DNA of 40,944 bases. It comes from UBA993 sp964436815. Its GTDB lineage: Bacteria; Bacillota; Dethiobacteria; DTU022. The position numbers and the translations under genes are program-made. The stretch is from NCBI GenBank assembly GCA_964436815.1, contig CAYTER010000017.1, forward strand, positions 1 through 40,944, in the 5' to 3' direction. The notes under the pieces are model-generated. The model had not been told where the DNA came from. It did not search any database and saw only the letters and a list, made by a program, of their open reading frames with translations. Positions 31,524 to 39,932 of the stretch are shown piece by piece. Each line of letters opens with the position of its first letter. The first letter of the stretch is position 1.

Positions 31524-32102
31524 ATGATGAAGGTTGTAGCTTTCAACGGAAGCCCTCGTAAAGATGGCAATACCAGTCTGCTTTTAAAACAGGTATTGGG
31601 AAAGATCGAAGAGGCTGGCATCTTGACCGAAACTGTAAACATTGCCGGGCAAATTAAGCGGGGCTGTACAGCCTGCCGGAAATGTGTTGAAAATCAAAAC
31701 CAAAAGTGTGTATTTGATGACGACATCATCAATGAGTGTATTGCCAAAATGCTCGAAGCGGACGGCATCATCATCGGTTCGCCTACTTATTTCGCCGCCA
31801 TGACAGCCGAAACCAAGGCTTTGATTGACCGGGCAGGCTATGTGGTCAAGGGAAACGGTAATCTCTTAAGAAGGAAAGTTGGGGCGGCAGTAACTGTAGC
31901 CCGAAGAGCCGGTTCAATAAACGTATTCCAGGGCATTAACAATTTTTTCTTTATCAGCAGTATGGTGGTTCCCGGATCGATCTATTGGAACCTGGCCATC
32001 GGGAGAGATATTGGCGACGTGGAATCCGATCAAGAAGGCATTCAGACCATGATCGAGCTGGGTGAAAATATAGCCTGGCTGATCAGGAAAACCAGGCAGT
32101 AG
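31524..32102 (+). CDS. Iron-sulfur flavoprotein (NADPH-dependent FMN reductase family)
   Basis: 192 aa. FNGSPRKDGNTSLLL (about 6-20) binds the FMN phosphate. CTACRKCVENQNQKC gives a compact cysteine motif (CxxCxxC, then Cys eight residues on), the 4Fe-4S site of Isf-type proteins. ADGIIIGSPTYFAAMTAETKALIDRAG is the flavin-ring loop and dimer contact. Such proteins pass electrons from ferredoxin or NAD(P)H to oxygen species or other acceptors in anaerobes. GGAG lies six bases before the first of two ATGs. A second family member follows 27 bases downstream. Confidence 0.87.
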   Translation: MMKVVAFNGSPRKDGNTSLLLKQVLGKIEEAGILTETVNIAGQIKRGCTACRKCVENQNQKCVFDDDIINECIAKMLEADGIIIGSPTYFAAMTAETKALIDRAGYVVKGNGNLLRRKVGAAVTVARRAGSINVFQGINNFFFISSMVVPGSIYWNLAIGRDIGDVESDQEGIQTMIELGENIAWLIRKTRQ

Positions 32103-32129
32103 AAGTTTATCTGGTGAGGTGACAGATTA

Positions 32130-32684
32130 GTGGAGAAGAAAAATGTGCTGGTCTTAACCGGCAGCCCCAGGAAAAACGGCAACAGTGACCGGCTGGCAAA
32201 AGCTTTTATCCATGGGGCAGTTACAGCCGGTCATGACGTGATCAAGTTTGAAACAGCTGCTAAAAAGATTGGCGGCTGCAAGGGTTGTAAAAAATGTTGG
32301 CCGAAAGATGAACCCTGCATTTACAGGGATGATTTTGATCAGCTCTCCCCCCTGCTGGAGGGAGCCGATGTCATAGTCTTCTGCACACCGCTTTACTGGT
32401 TCACTTTCTCGGCGCCGATCAAGGCGGCGATCGATAGGATATACGCTTACTTAAGGGATAATCGTAAGCGTTCGTTAAAAATAAAAGAGAGTTATCTTTT
32501 TGTCTGCGGGGCTGATCCGGAAATGCGTATATTTGACGGGATCATCGCCACCTACCAGGAAATAGTTGCTTATATGAAGTGGGCGGACAGGGGAGTATTG
32601 GCCGTGCCAAAAGTGCAGGAAAAAGGTGATATTGAAGGCACAGATGCCCTGATAAAAGCAGAGGAACTGGGTAAGTCTGTCTAA
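32130..32684 (+). CDS. NADPH-dependent FMN reductase-family oxidoreductase
   Basis: 184 aa and a paralogue of the preceding gene. LTGSPRKNGNSDRLAKAF binds FMN. GGCKGCKKCWPKDEPC repeats the cysteine pattern CxxCxxC plus Cys, so it may also carry an iron-sulfur cluster. ADVIVFCTPLYWFTFSAPIKAAIDRIYAYL is the flavin loop. GTG is the start, with GAGGTG eight bases upstream. The C-terminal part is shorter and less hydrophobic than in its neighbour. The pair probably arose by tandem duplication and are co-transcribed. A terminator lies about 60 bases after the stop. Confidence 0.85.
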   Translation: MEKKNVLVLTGSPRKNGNSDRLAKAFIHGAVTAGHDVIKFETAAKKIGGCKGCKKCWPKDEPCIYRDDFDQLSPLLEGADVIVFCTPLYWFTFSAPIKAAIDRIYAYLRDNRKRSLKIKESYLFVCGADPEMRIFDGIIATYQEIVAYMKWADRGVLAVPKVQEKGDIEGTDALIKAEELGKSV

Positions 32685-32741
32685 ACGGCTCCTGCCTGCG
32701 AAAATAAAGGCGGCTTTTTTCTCTTTTTACACGTGAGTCGG

Positions 32742-32769
32742 GATCATACCCCTGGGTATGGTCTTTTTT
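32742..32769 (+). terminator. Terminator after the FMN reductase pair
   Basis: GATCATACCC (32742-32751) and GGGTATGGTC (32754-32763) form a 10-bp stem with one G-T pair, followed by six T residues. Confidence 0.85.
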
Positions 32770-32885
32770 CGTGAGAAAAAGGGCGTAAAGCTGCGTAATA
32801 TTAATTAAGAATGAGAAAATAAATAACAATAATTATTATTTATTCTCTGCAATTAAAAATTAGCCATATCAAGCTATATATGGAC

Positions 32886-32914
32886 TTGATCAGGAGCCGG
32901 GGCTGTTGCATAAT
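32886..32914 (+). promoter_or_regulatory. hsp20 promoter
   Basis: TTGATC (32886-32891) and CATAAT (32909-32914) are exactly 17 bases apart, directly before the CIRCE element, which would then cover the transcription start. Confidence 0.65.
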
Positions 32915-32918
32915 TGTA

Positions 32919-32945
32919 TTAGCACTCAGATGAGTAGAGTGCTAA
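32919..32945 (+). promoter_or_regulatory. CIRCE operator (HrcA site)
   Basis: TTAGCACTC-N9-GAGTGCTAA, matching the CIRCE consensus in all 18 arm positions and the nine-base spacer. It lies 30 bases upstream of the hsp20 start codon, and HrcA repression relieved by heat is the known mechanism. The hrcA gene is not in the window. Confidence 0.97.
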
Positions 32946-32974
32946 AATTAACCTAATAAATGGGAGGTATAACC

Positions 32975-33412
32975 ATGAGAGATCTGGTTAGGAGAACTAA
33001 TGGTGGAGAAATGGAGCGGATTCGTTCCGGTATTGATCAGGTTTTTGCCGATGCGTTTTTTCGCAATTGGCCTTCTACCGGGCAGGGTGCTTTTCCTCAG
33101 GTAGACCTCTTCAATACTGAAGGGTCCCTGGTTGCCCTGATTAACTTACCAGGCGTTGAAATTGATGATGTTGAGATCACAGCAAACAACGACACCCTTT
33201 CGATTCAGGGAGAAGTTAAGATTCAGGGGGTAGACGGGGAGCTATTGTGGCAGGAAAGAACTGGCGGTAAATTCTATCGCAGTTTCAAACTGCCGGTGCC
33301 GATCAAAGCTGATCAGGTTGATGCAACCTTTAAAGCGGGAATTCTGCGGATCGAGATGCCGAAGATCGACGAGCTGAAGAGCCGGACGATCAAGATCAAA
33401 GAATCAAAATAA
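32975..33412 (+). CDS. Small heat-shock protein (Hsp20/alpha-crystallin)
   Basis: 145 aa holdase chaperone. The alpha-crystallin domain runs from about 45 to 140: QVDLFNTEGSLVALINLPGVEIDDVEI, the A-x-x-x-n-x-L strand (FKAGILRIEMPK) and the C-terminal ESK end. GGAGGT lies six bases before the ATG at 32975; an in-frame ATG at 32960 overlaps that site and is not used. Perfect CIRCE control puts it in the HrcA regulon, unlike many Bacillota hsp20 genes, which are under other heat-shock controls. It is transcribed alone between two terminators. Confidence 0.95.
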   Translation: MRDLVRRTNGGEMERIRSGIDQVFADAFFRNWPSTGQGAFPQVDLFNTEGSLVALINLPGVEIDDVEITANNDTLSIQGEVKIQGVDGELLWQERTGGKFYRSFKLPVPIKADQVDATFKAGILRIEMPKIDELKSRTIKIKESK

Positions 33413-33439
33413 TTACTGAAACCGGTTAAACCAATTCGG

Positions 33440-33476
33440 AGATCAGGGAAGTGTTTGCCTCCCCTGATCTTTTTTT
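33440..33476 (+). terminator. Terminator after hsp20
   Basis: AGATCAGGG (33440-33448) pairs with CCCTGATCT (33462-33470), followed by a run of T residues. Strong intrinsic terminator. Confidence 0.92.
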
Positions 33477-33582
33477 ATATGCAATTTAATCTGTTTGTTC
33501 TCCTCCAGTATTTAAGGTAAGATGATGGCAATAGCTAGACAATTGAATGATGATTGCCTAATATATATGGGCGGTGGTTATA

Positions 33583-34482
33583 ATGATGGAAGTCGGCCTG
33601 GTTGGCCTGGGCAAGATGGGGTTGCCGCTGGCCCTTAATATGCATGATAGCGGGGTAAAAGTATTTGTTTACAGCCGCAGTGCTGCTAAAGCAACGGAAG
33701 CAGAGGATAAAGGTTTAATCGGGACCAGCGAACTTGGGCAGTTTACAGGTTTTTTCCACGGCCGGAAGACGATCTGGCTGATGGTGCCTGCCGGTGATCC
33801 GGTTGACCAGATGATCGAAAAACTGACCCCATTGCTGGCAGAGGGTGATTTGCTGATTGACGGGGGTAATTCTCATTACCGCGATTCGATCCGACGGGCA
33901 GATAAACTTAAAAGCTCGGGGATAGATTATGTGGATATCGGGATCAGCGGTGGTCCCGGTGGCGCCCGAAACGGCGCCTGCATGATGGTAGGCTCAACTG
34001 AGGAAACGTATAACTACCTCAGCCCTTTATTGAAAAAGCTCTGCGTGGAAAAAGGTAGTCTTCACGCCGGTCCCACGGGAGCCGGACACTATATCAAGAT
34101 GGTTCACAATGGCATCGAGTATGGGATGCTGCAGGCTATTGCCGAGGGTTTCGAGTTAATGGATGCCGGTCCCTATGAACTTGATTATCGGGCGATTGCC
34201 GAACTCTGGAATAACGGTTCGGTGATCCGTAGCTGGTTAATTGAACTGACGGCAAGATTGTTTGCCTCCGACCCGCATCTTGAAAGGTTGAAAGGAATAA
34301 TCGGTTCGTCAGGAACCGGGCTTTGGACGGTCGAGGAAGCTTTGGAACGGCAGGTACCGGCACCGGTGATTACCCAATCACTTTTTGCCCGCTACCGCTC
34401 GGAGCAGCAGAATCCTTTCTCAGCCCGCCTGATTGCCGGCCTGCGGCGTGAATTTGGCGGCCATGATGTGGAAGAAGCCTGA
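33583..34482 (+). CDS. gnd: 6-phosphogluconate dehydrogenase (decarboxylating), short NAD-type
   Basis: 299 aa, the size of the short GntZ/YqeC-like class, not the 470-residue Gnd. VGLVGLGKMGLPLALNMHDSG is the dinucleotide-binding start and VYSRSAAKA the loop that sets cofactor preference (no clear NADP-type arginine pair). SGGPGGARNGACMMVGST is the substrate signature and HYIKMVHNGIEYGML carries the catalytic lysine. The oxidative pentose pathway converts 6-phosphogluconate to ribulose 5-phosphate. The ATG at 33583 was chosen with GGTGG five bases upstream; a GTG at 33574 is the alternative. It is followed by zwf within 25 bases. Confidence 0.9.
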   Translation: MMEVGLVGLGKMGLPLALNMHDSGVKVFVYSRSAAKATEAEDKGLIGTSELGQFTGFFHGRKTIWLMVPAGDPVDQMIEKLTPLLAEGDLLIDGGNSHYRDSIRRADKLKSSGIDYVDIGISGGPGGARNGACMMVGSTEETYNYLSPLLKKLCVEKGSLHAGPTGAGHYIKMVHNGIEYGMLQAIAEGFELMDAGPYELDYRAIAELWNNGSVIRSWLIELTARLFASDPHLERLKGIIGSSGTGLWTVEEALERQVPAPVITQSLFARYRSEQQNPFSARLIAGLRREFGGHDVEEA

Positions 34483-34507
34483 AATCAAATTAGAAAGGGT
34501 ATTGGGA

Positions 34508-35968
34508 ATGCCAGAACAAAAATGCACGATGCTGATTTTTGGCGGTACCGGTGACCTGACCTATCGCAAACTTGCTCCGGCGATCTACAATCTTTTCATT
34601 AACGAGGCGCTGCCTGCCAATTTTAGTCTAATCGGTATCGGTCGCAGTCAGAAAAGCAGTAATCAGTACCGCGACGAGCTGGCGAAAGCGGTTGAGCTAT
34701 ATTCAGCCCGGAGCTGGAAAAAAGAGCGTTGGACGGTGTTGGCAGAAAAGATCGATTACCTGAGCTGCGACCTGGAAAAGGACAGCAGCTATATCTCCTT
34801 ATTGCAAGAGCTTGAAAGGCGTTCTACAACTGCGGAGGTAAATAACTACCTATTTTACCTCGCTGTCGCACCCCAGCTTTTCGAACCGATTGCCGCGCAT
34901 CTTGGCCGCAACCAACTGGCCATTTCCCCAAATGGCTGGCGGCGAATCCTGATCGAAAAACCCTTTGGTTTTGATTTAAGCTCAGCCCGCAAGCTAAATG
35001 CGGCTCTTTGTGCTGCGTTTGAAGAGCAGAATATCTACCGCGTTGACCACTACCTGGGCAAGGAGATGCTGCAAAATATCCTGGTGATCCGCTTTGCCAA
35101 TTCAGTTTTTGAACCGCTCTGGAACCGCCGCTACATAGAACAGGTCCAGATAACCGCTGCTGAAATTGAGGGTATCGGCGATCGCGGCCGCTATTATGAC
35201 CGGGCTGGAGCAATGCGCGACATGATCCAGAGCCATTTGATGCAGATGCTGGCGGTAGCGGCAATGGAGCCGCCGCCCGACATTGCTCCGGATACCTTAA
35301 GGCGTAGCAAAATAGAGCTGATTGAGTCGATCCGCCTTTGGCCGGAGGGAAAGACTGATCACAATATAATCTTGGGTCAGTATCGGGGCTACAGATCAGA
35401 AAAAGATGTGGCTCCCGGTTCGAAAGCTGAAACTTTTGCCGCCCTTAAGCTGGCCATTGACAACCAACGCTGGCAGGGCGTACCCTTTTACCTGCGCAGC
35501 GGGAAAAAACTGCAGGACAAGCAGGCCAAAATAGTGATCCAGTTCAAGAACCCGCCGGCGGTTTGTCCCTGGCTGCTTGGGGAGGACATAAAGACAGAAA
35601 ATGAACTTCTCCCGAATGTTTTAACCCTCAAGGTCCAGCCCAGCGAAGGGGTTGTCTTCCAATTTAACATCAAGAAACCGGCTACTACCGGAGAGATAGT
35701 CCCGGTCGATATGGATTTCTGCCAGCCCTGCGCTTTTTTAATCAACACCCCGGAAGCTTACGAAAGGTTATTGGCAGATGCCTTTGCCGGGGATCCTTCT
35801 CGCTTCAGCAGCTGGGAAGAAGTTGAAAAGGCCTGGAACCTGATTGACAGCATCTATGATCGGCAGGCCCTCGAGGCAGATAAGCTTTGTGCCTATGATC
35901 CGGGCAGCTGGGGGCCGGAAGAAGCTGACCAGATGCTTGAAGATGCCGGTTTCAAGTGGTGGAACTAA
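34508..35968 (+). CDS. zwf: Glucose-6-phosphate 1-dehydrogenase
   Basis: 486 aa, the usual length. MLIFGGTGDLTYRKLAPAIYNL is the coenzyme site (GGTGDL at 12-17), IEKPFGFD (149-156) and RVDHYLGKE (178-186) the substrate and catalytic signatures with the base His181. The ATG at 34508 is preceded by GAAAGGG at about ten bases; a reading frame further upstream overlaps gnd and lacks a site. The pair gnd-zwf gives a compact oxidative pentose phosphate unit that makes NAD(P)H. No 6-phosphogluconolactonase gene is seen next to it. Confidence 0.95.
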   Translation: MPEQKCTMLIFGGTGDLTYRKLAPAIYNLFINEALPANFSLIGIGRSQKSSNQYRDELAKAVELYSARSWKKERWTVLAEKIDYLSCDLEKDSSYISLLQELERRSTTAEVNNYLFYLAVAPQLFEPIAAHLGRNQLAISPNGWRRILIEKPFGFDLSSARKLNAALCAAFEEQNIYRVDHYLGKEMLQNILVIRFANSVFEPLWNRRYIEQVQITAAEIEGIGDRGRYYDRAGAMRDMIQSHLMQMLAVAAMEPPPDIAPDTLRRSKIELIESIRLWPEGKTDHNIILGQYRGYRSEKDVAPGSKAETFAALKLAIDNQRWQGVPFYLRSGKKLQDKQAKIVIQFKNPPAVCPWLLGEDIKTENELLPNVLTLKVQPSEGVVFQFNIKKPATTGEIVPVDMDFCQPCAFLINTPEAYERLLADAFAGDPSRFSSWEEVEKAWNLIDSIYDRQALEADKLCAYDPGSWGPEEADQMLEDAGFKWWN

Positions 35969-35980
35969 ACAGGAGGAAAG

Positions 35981-36661
35981 TTGCCCGTGATCCTTTATGA
36001 TCTGTCTTCGACAATTGAACCGGGTATGCCGGTTTATAAAAACCGGGATGAAAAGCGCCCGCGATTTATAATCAGCCGTGACTTTCCAAATGATGCGGTG
36101 CGCGAGGGGCGACTTGATTTCGACTTGCACAGTGGCACCCATGTTGACTTGCCACTGCATGTAATCCAGGGGGGCGAGCCTTCTGATCATTGGAACAGCA
36201 AGCATTTTCTAACTTCCTGCCGGGTCCTTGATTTCAGCTCCCTTGAGGGCGACCGGATCAGCGCTGCTCACCTGGAGCAAAAAGAAGTGGAAGCGGCAAA
36301 CCATGGTGATCAGCCTTTATTTGTAAAAGATTGTTCGATCCTTTTAAAGACAGCGAACTCGGCAGAAAACGGTTTTATTTTTTCTTTCGTATTTCTTGAG
36401 ACTTCCGGGGCCGAACTCCTGGCGGAACGGAAAATAGCCGGAGTGGGGATCGATGCCCTCGGAATTGAACGTGATCAGCCGGGGCACCCTACTCACCGGG
36501 CTTTGCTTAAAGAGGGGATCTGGATCCTGGAAGGGTTGCAGCTTGCCGGTGTGCCGGAAGGCCGATACGTTCTGGCTTTAATGCCGCTTAAAATTGCCGG
36601 GGTGGAAGCGCTGCCGGCCAGGGCTTTACTGCTTGACCCGGAGAGTATAAAGCTGGACTGA
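35981..36661 (+). CDS. Cyclase family protein (kynurenine formamidase-like)
   Basis: 226 aa. The metal-binding signature HSGTHVDLPLH (HxGTHxDxPxH) is at about 50-60. The N-terminal YDLSSTIEPGMPVYKN is the usual start of the family. Later IAGVGIDALGIERDQPGHPTHRALL supplies the remaining active-site residues. Relatives hydrolyse N-formylkynurenine, isatin or cyclic intermediates; no tryptophan breakdown gene is nearby. The TTG start has AGGAGG four bases upstream; a GTG two codons on is an alternative. It lies 13 bases after zwf and may share its transcript. Confidence 0.88.
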   Translation: MPVILYDLSSTIEPGMPVYKNRDEKRPRFIISRDFPNDAVREGRLDFDLHSGTHVDLPLHVIQGGEPSDHWNSKHFLTSCRVLDFSSLEGDRISAAHLEQKEVEAANHGDQPLFVKDCSILLKTANSAENGFIFSFVFLETSGAELLAERKIAGVGIDALGIERDQPGHPTHRALLKEGIWILEGLQLAGVPEGRYVLALMPLKIAGVEALPARALLLDPESIKLD

Positions 36662-36754
36662 ATCAATTTTGTAATGCGGCAGAATTTGATGAGATATTGC
36701 CGGCAGTAAAAAAGCAGTAACATTTGAGTAAGTGATAAAGGATTTAATGGCCAT

Positions 36755-38149
36755 ATGGAGCTTAATACAATACAGTTGGCGGGCCTGATAGCTGCCATAG
36801 TTGCTGTTTACAGTATCGGAATTTTCGCCGGGCGAAAAGTACATAATACCGAGGATTTTTCCGTCAGCGGCCGGAAAGCCGGCTCATGGCTGGTGATGGG
36901 AACGATTCTGGGAACCCTTGTTGGTGGCGCATCAACAATTGGCACAGCCCAGCTTGCTTATCTTTATGGACTATCAGCCTGGTGGTTTACCTTAGGCGGC
37001 GGTATTGGCTGCCTCTTTATTGCCCTGTTCCTGGTTAAACCTATGTATAATAGCCGCTTCGAGACTATTCCCCGTTTTATCTCTTCAAGCTATGGAAGAG
37101 CTGCCGGGGTAATGGCCGTTATCTTTGTTTCTATTGGGATGTTTATCAATATTGTTCCGCAGATATTTTCTGCCATGGCCCTCCTGACCTCTATGTTTGC
37201 CGTTGAATTGCATCTGGCTGCAGTGCTGACCGTGATCCTGACGGTCGTCTATGTGGTCTTCGGGGGAGCCTGGGGAACCGGTTTAATGGGTTTAACGAAG
37301 ATTCTGCTGACCTGTGCCTGTATGATCGCCTCCGGTGCCGTTGCGTATACTCTTACGGGCGGTAGCGCCGGAATAAAAGACTTTTTCCCTTCCTTTCCCT
37401 GGTTTAGTCTTTTTGGCCGGGGCGTCAACACTGACCTCGCGTCGGCTTTCGCATTAATAGTCGGAGTTTTATCGAGCCAGATCTATTTTCAGGGTATTTT
37501 TTGCAGTCGTGACATTCGGGCTGCCAGGGGTGGAGCGCTGCTCAGTGCTTTTCTGGCTCCGCTGATCGGGATCGGCGGTATCTTGGTCGGGCTTTTCATG
37601 CGTATGCATTATCCCGATATCAATCCGGCCCAGGCTCTGCCGCTCTTCGTTTTATATTATCTGCCAGACTGGTTTGCCGGAATTGTCCTGGCGACACTGC
37701 TTCTGGCTTCAATCGGCACCGGGGCCGGCTTGACTTTAGGGGTCAGTACAATGCTAAACCGGGACATCTACCTTAAGGCGAGACCTGATGCTGTTGACCG
37801 GAAGGTTCTGATTGTTTTCCGGAGTCTGATCATCCTGGTGATGGTTTTTGCCCTGGCAGTAGTGTTGCTATCTGACAGCAATACCCTGATTTTGGGTTGG
37901 AGCTACCTCTCACTCGGGCTGCGGGGTGCAACAATATTCTTTCCCCTTCTGGCTGTAATTTTTTTTAACGGCAGGATTTCTCCACTGGCCGGCACCCTGG
38001 CTGTAGCCCTCGGTCCATCGATTGTCATTGCCGGGACGCTCTTAAAGTTCAGTCTCAACCCGCTTTACTTAGGGTTGGCTGCCAGTTTCTTTATCCTATT
38101 GGTTGACCTGTTGCTGCACCGCAATCGCCGCTTTCAGGAGCAGGAGTAA
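36755..38149 (+). CDS. Sodium:solute symporter (SSF family)
   Basis: 464 aa with 12 to 13 membrane segments. After the first helix, GRKVHNTEDFSVSGRKAGSWLVMGTILGTLVGGASTIGTAQLAYLYGLSAWWFTLGGGIGC is the SSF core with the unwound first helix and Na+ site. CSRDIRAARGG is the cytoplasmic loop found in many members. It would import a carbon source or an amino/organic acid with sodium. The substrate cannot be told; the cyclase-family gene before it, about 90 bases upstream, may act on the imported compound. The start has no strong ribosome site. Confidence 0.88.
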   Translation: MELNTIQLAGLIAAIVAVYSIGIFAGRKVHNTEDFSVSGRKAGSWLVMGTILGTLVGGASTIGTAQLAYLYGLSAWWFTLGGGIGCLFIALFLVKPMYNSRFETIPRFISSSYGRAAGVMAVIFVSIGMFINIVPQIFSAMALLTSMFAVELHLAAVLTVILTVVYVVFGGAWGTGLMGLTKILLTCACMIASGAVAYTLTGGSAGIKDFFPSFPWFSLFGRGVNTDLASAFALIVGVLSSQIYFQGIFCSRDIRAARGGALLSAFLAPLIGIGGILVGLFMRMHYPDINPAQALPLFVLYYLPDWFAGIVLATLLLASIGTGAGLTLGVSTMLNRDIYLKARPDAVDRKVLIVFRSLIILVMVFALAVVLLSDSNTLILGWSYLSLGLRGATIFFPLLAVIFFNGRISPLAGTLAVALGPSIVIAGTLLKFSLNPLYLGLAASFFILLVDLLLHRNRRFQEQE

Positions 38150-38183
38150 AACCCTTTATACCCTTGATGCAGAAAGTTAAAGC

Positions 38184-38212
38184 TTGCATGCTTTAGATCA
38201 GTGGAATAGTAT
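38184..38212 (+). promoter_or_regulatory. Promoter of the ACT-UPF0210 operon
   Basis: TTGCAT (38184-38189) and TAGTAT (38207-38212) are 17 bases apart and 45 bases before the ACT-protein start. The -35 box overlaps the small palindrome TAAAGC-TTGCAT-GCTTTA. Confidence 0.5.
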
Positions 38213-38256
38213 AAGTAAACCGTTAATTTACACAGGGTGAAGGGAAGGAGCTTATA

Positions 38257-38556
38257 ATGAACCGGCTAAAAAATATGCAGGGCGGAAACCGGATCGTAAT
38301 TACCGTAATCGGGCCTGACCGGGTAGGAATAATCGCCGCTGTTGCGGTGATCCTGGCCGAGCAGGGCGTAAACATCCTCGATATCAGCCAGACCATTATG
38401 CAGGAATTTTTTGTGATGGTGCTGGTAGCCGACATGGCGGAAGCCAAAATCGACCTGGTTACCTTGAAAGATCTACTGGCTAAGAAGGGCGAAGAGCTTA
38501 AGCTGCGCATTGACACCCAGCATGAAGATATTTTCAATTTCATGCACCGTATCTAG
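38257..38556 (+). CDS. ACT domain protein (UPF0237)
   Basis: 99 aa, a single ACT domain: ITVIGPDRVGIIAAVAVILAEQGVNILDISQTIMQEFFVMVLVADM, then the second helix and ending FNFMHRI. ACT domains bind small effectors, mostly amino acids. In Bacillota this protein is regularly followed by a UPF0210 gene, as here after 12 bases; the two are likely to work together. AAGGAG lies just before the ATG. Confidence 0.93.
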   Translation: MNRLKNMQGGNRIVITVIGPDRVGIIAAVAVILAEQGVNILDISQTIMQEFFVMVLVADMAEAKIDLVTLKDLLAKKGEELKLRIDTQHEDIFNFMHRI

Positions 38557-38568
38557 GGGGAATTAAAC

Positions 38569-39927
38569 TTGTTAACGATCGAGGAAATCCTTGAAACGAT
38601 CAAGATGGTCCAGGAAGAAAATCTTGACATCAGGACGATTACCATGGGGATCAGTTTACGCGACTGCAGTGATGCCGATCACCGGTCGGCCTGCCGCAAG
38701 ATTTATGAAAAGATTACCCGCCTGGCCGGACCCCTGGTTTCAACCGGTGAGGAAATTGCCCGGGAATACGGCTTGCCGATTGTCAACAAACGTATTTCAG
38801 TTACCCCGATTGCCCTGGTGGCCGAAGCCAGTTCAATTGATAATTATCTCTGCTATGCCGAAGCGCTTGACCGGGCGGCGGAAGCGGTAGGCGTAAATTT
38901 TATTGGCGGTTTTTCCGCCCTGGTGCACAAGGGTTTTACCGGCGGGGATCGCCGGCTGATTGAATCGATCCCGCTGGCCTTAAGCTCCACCGGGAGGGTC
39001 TGTGCTTCGGTTAATGTGGCTACCTCCCGGGCCGGGATTAATATGGATGCTATCCTTCTGACCAGCGGGGTCATCAAAGAGACAGCCAGACTGACTGCTG
39101 AGCGCGACAGTATCGGCTGTGCCAAGCTAGTGGTTTTTGCCAATGTTCCGGAAGATAATCCCTTCATGGCCGGGGCTTTTCATGGCGTGGGCGAACCGGA
39201 TTGTGTAATCAATACCGGTGTCAGCGGTCCGGGAGTAGTCAGAAGCGCTATCAGTCGGGTTGGTGAGGCTGACCTGGGAGAGCTTTCGGAAACAATTAAA
39301 AAAATGGCTTTTAAAATTACGCGGATGGGCGAACTGGTGGGGCGCGCGGCGGCCCGCAAGCTGGGCGTGCCCTTTGGTATCGTTGATCTTTCACTTGCTC
39401 CGACTCCTGCTGTCGGGGACAGTGTGGCCGAAATTTTACAGGAGATGGGGCTCGAGCGCTGCGGTGCTCCAGGTTCGACGGCAGCCCTGGCCCTGCTTAA
39501 TGACGCGGTGAAAAAGGGCGGGGCGATGGCTTCATCTTACGTGGGTGGTCTTTCCGGGGCATTTATTCCGGTAAGTGAGGATGCGGGGATGATCGCTGCC
39601 GTCGATGACGGGGCCCTCACTATAGAAAAACTTGAAGCAATGACTGCTGTCTGTTCGGTGGGGCTAGACATGATCGCCATTCCCGGTGATACCCCGGTGG
39701 AAACGATTGCGGCGATTATTGCCGATGAAGCGGCGATCGGGGTTTTTAACAACAAGACAACAGCGGTCAGAATTATTCCGGCAGCCGGGAAAAAAGTCGG
39801 TGACCGGGTTGAATTCGGCGGTTTGCTCGGTCGGGCCCCGGTGATGGCGGTAAACCGGTTTTCGGCGGCGGAGTTTGTCAACCGCGGTGGGCGCATACCG
39901 GCTCCGATTCAAAGTTTACGTAACTGA
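38569..39927 (+). CDS. UPF0210 (PFL-like) protein
   Basis: 452 aa, the typical length of UPF0210/DUF711. The N-terminal MLTIEEILETIKMVQEENLDIRTITMGISLRDCSD and later INTGVSGPGVVRSAI, GIVDLSLAPTPAVGDSVAEILQEMG and GAPGSTAALALLNDAVKKGG are conserved across the family. A distant likeness to pyruvate formate-lyase has been noted for the family, but no glycyl-radical site is evident and the function is unknown. The start is TTG with GGGGG eight bases upstream. The preceding ACT protein is its usual partner and probably its sensor. Confidence 0.93.
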   Translation: MLTIEEILETIKMVQEENLDIRTITMGISLRDCSDADHRSACRKIYEKITRLAGPLVSTGEEIAREYGLPIVNKRISVTPIALVAEASSIDNYLCYAEALDRAAEAVGVNFIGGFSALVHKGFTGGDRRLIESIPLALSSTGRVCASVNVATSRAGINMDAILLTSGVIKETARLTAERDSIGCAKLVVFANVPEDNPFMAGAFHGVGEPDCVINTGVSGPGVVRSAISRVGEADLGELSETIKKMAFKITRMGELVGRAAARKLGVPFGIVDLSLAPTPAVGDSVAEILQEMGLERCGAPGSTAALALLNDAVKKGGAMASSYVGGLSGAFIPVSEDAGMIAAVDDGALTIEKLEAMTAVCSVGLDMIAIPGDTPVETIAAIIADEAAIGVFNNKTTAVRIIPAAGKKVGDRVEFGGLLGRAPVMAVNRFSAAEFVNRGGRIPAPIQSLRN

Positions 39928-39932
39928 TCAGT

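Noticed and set aside
36493..36844. Minus-strand frames over the cyclase-symporter junction
   Set aside because: Antisense to the cyclase 3' end and symporter 5' end, no ribosome sites, no family resemblance.
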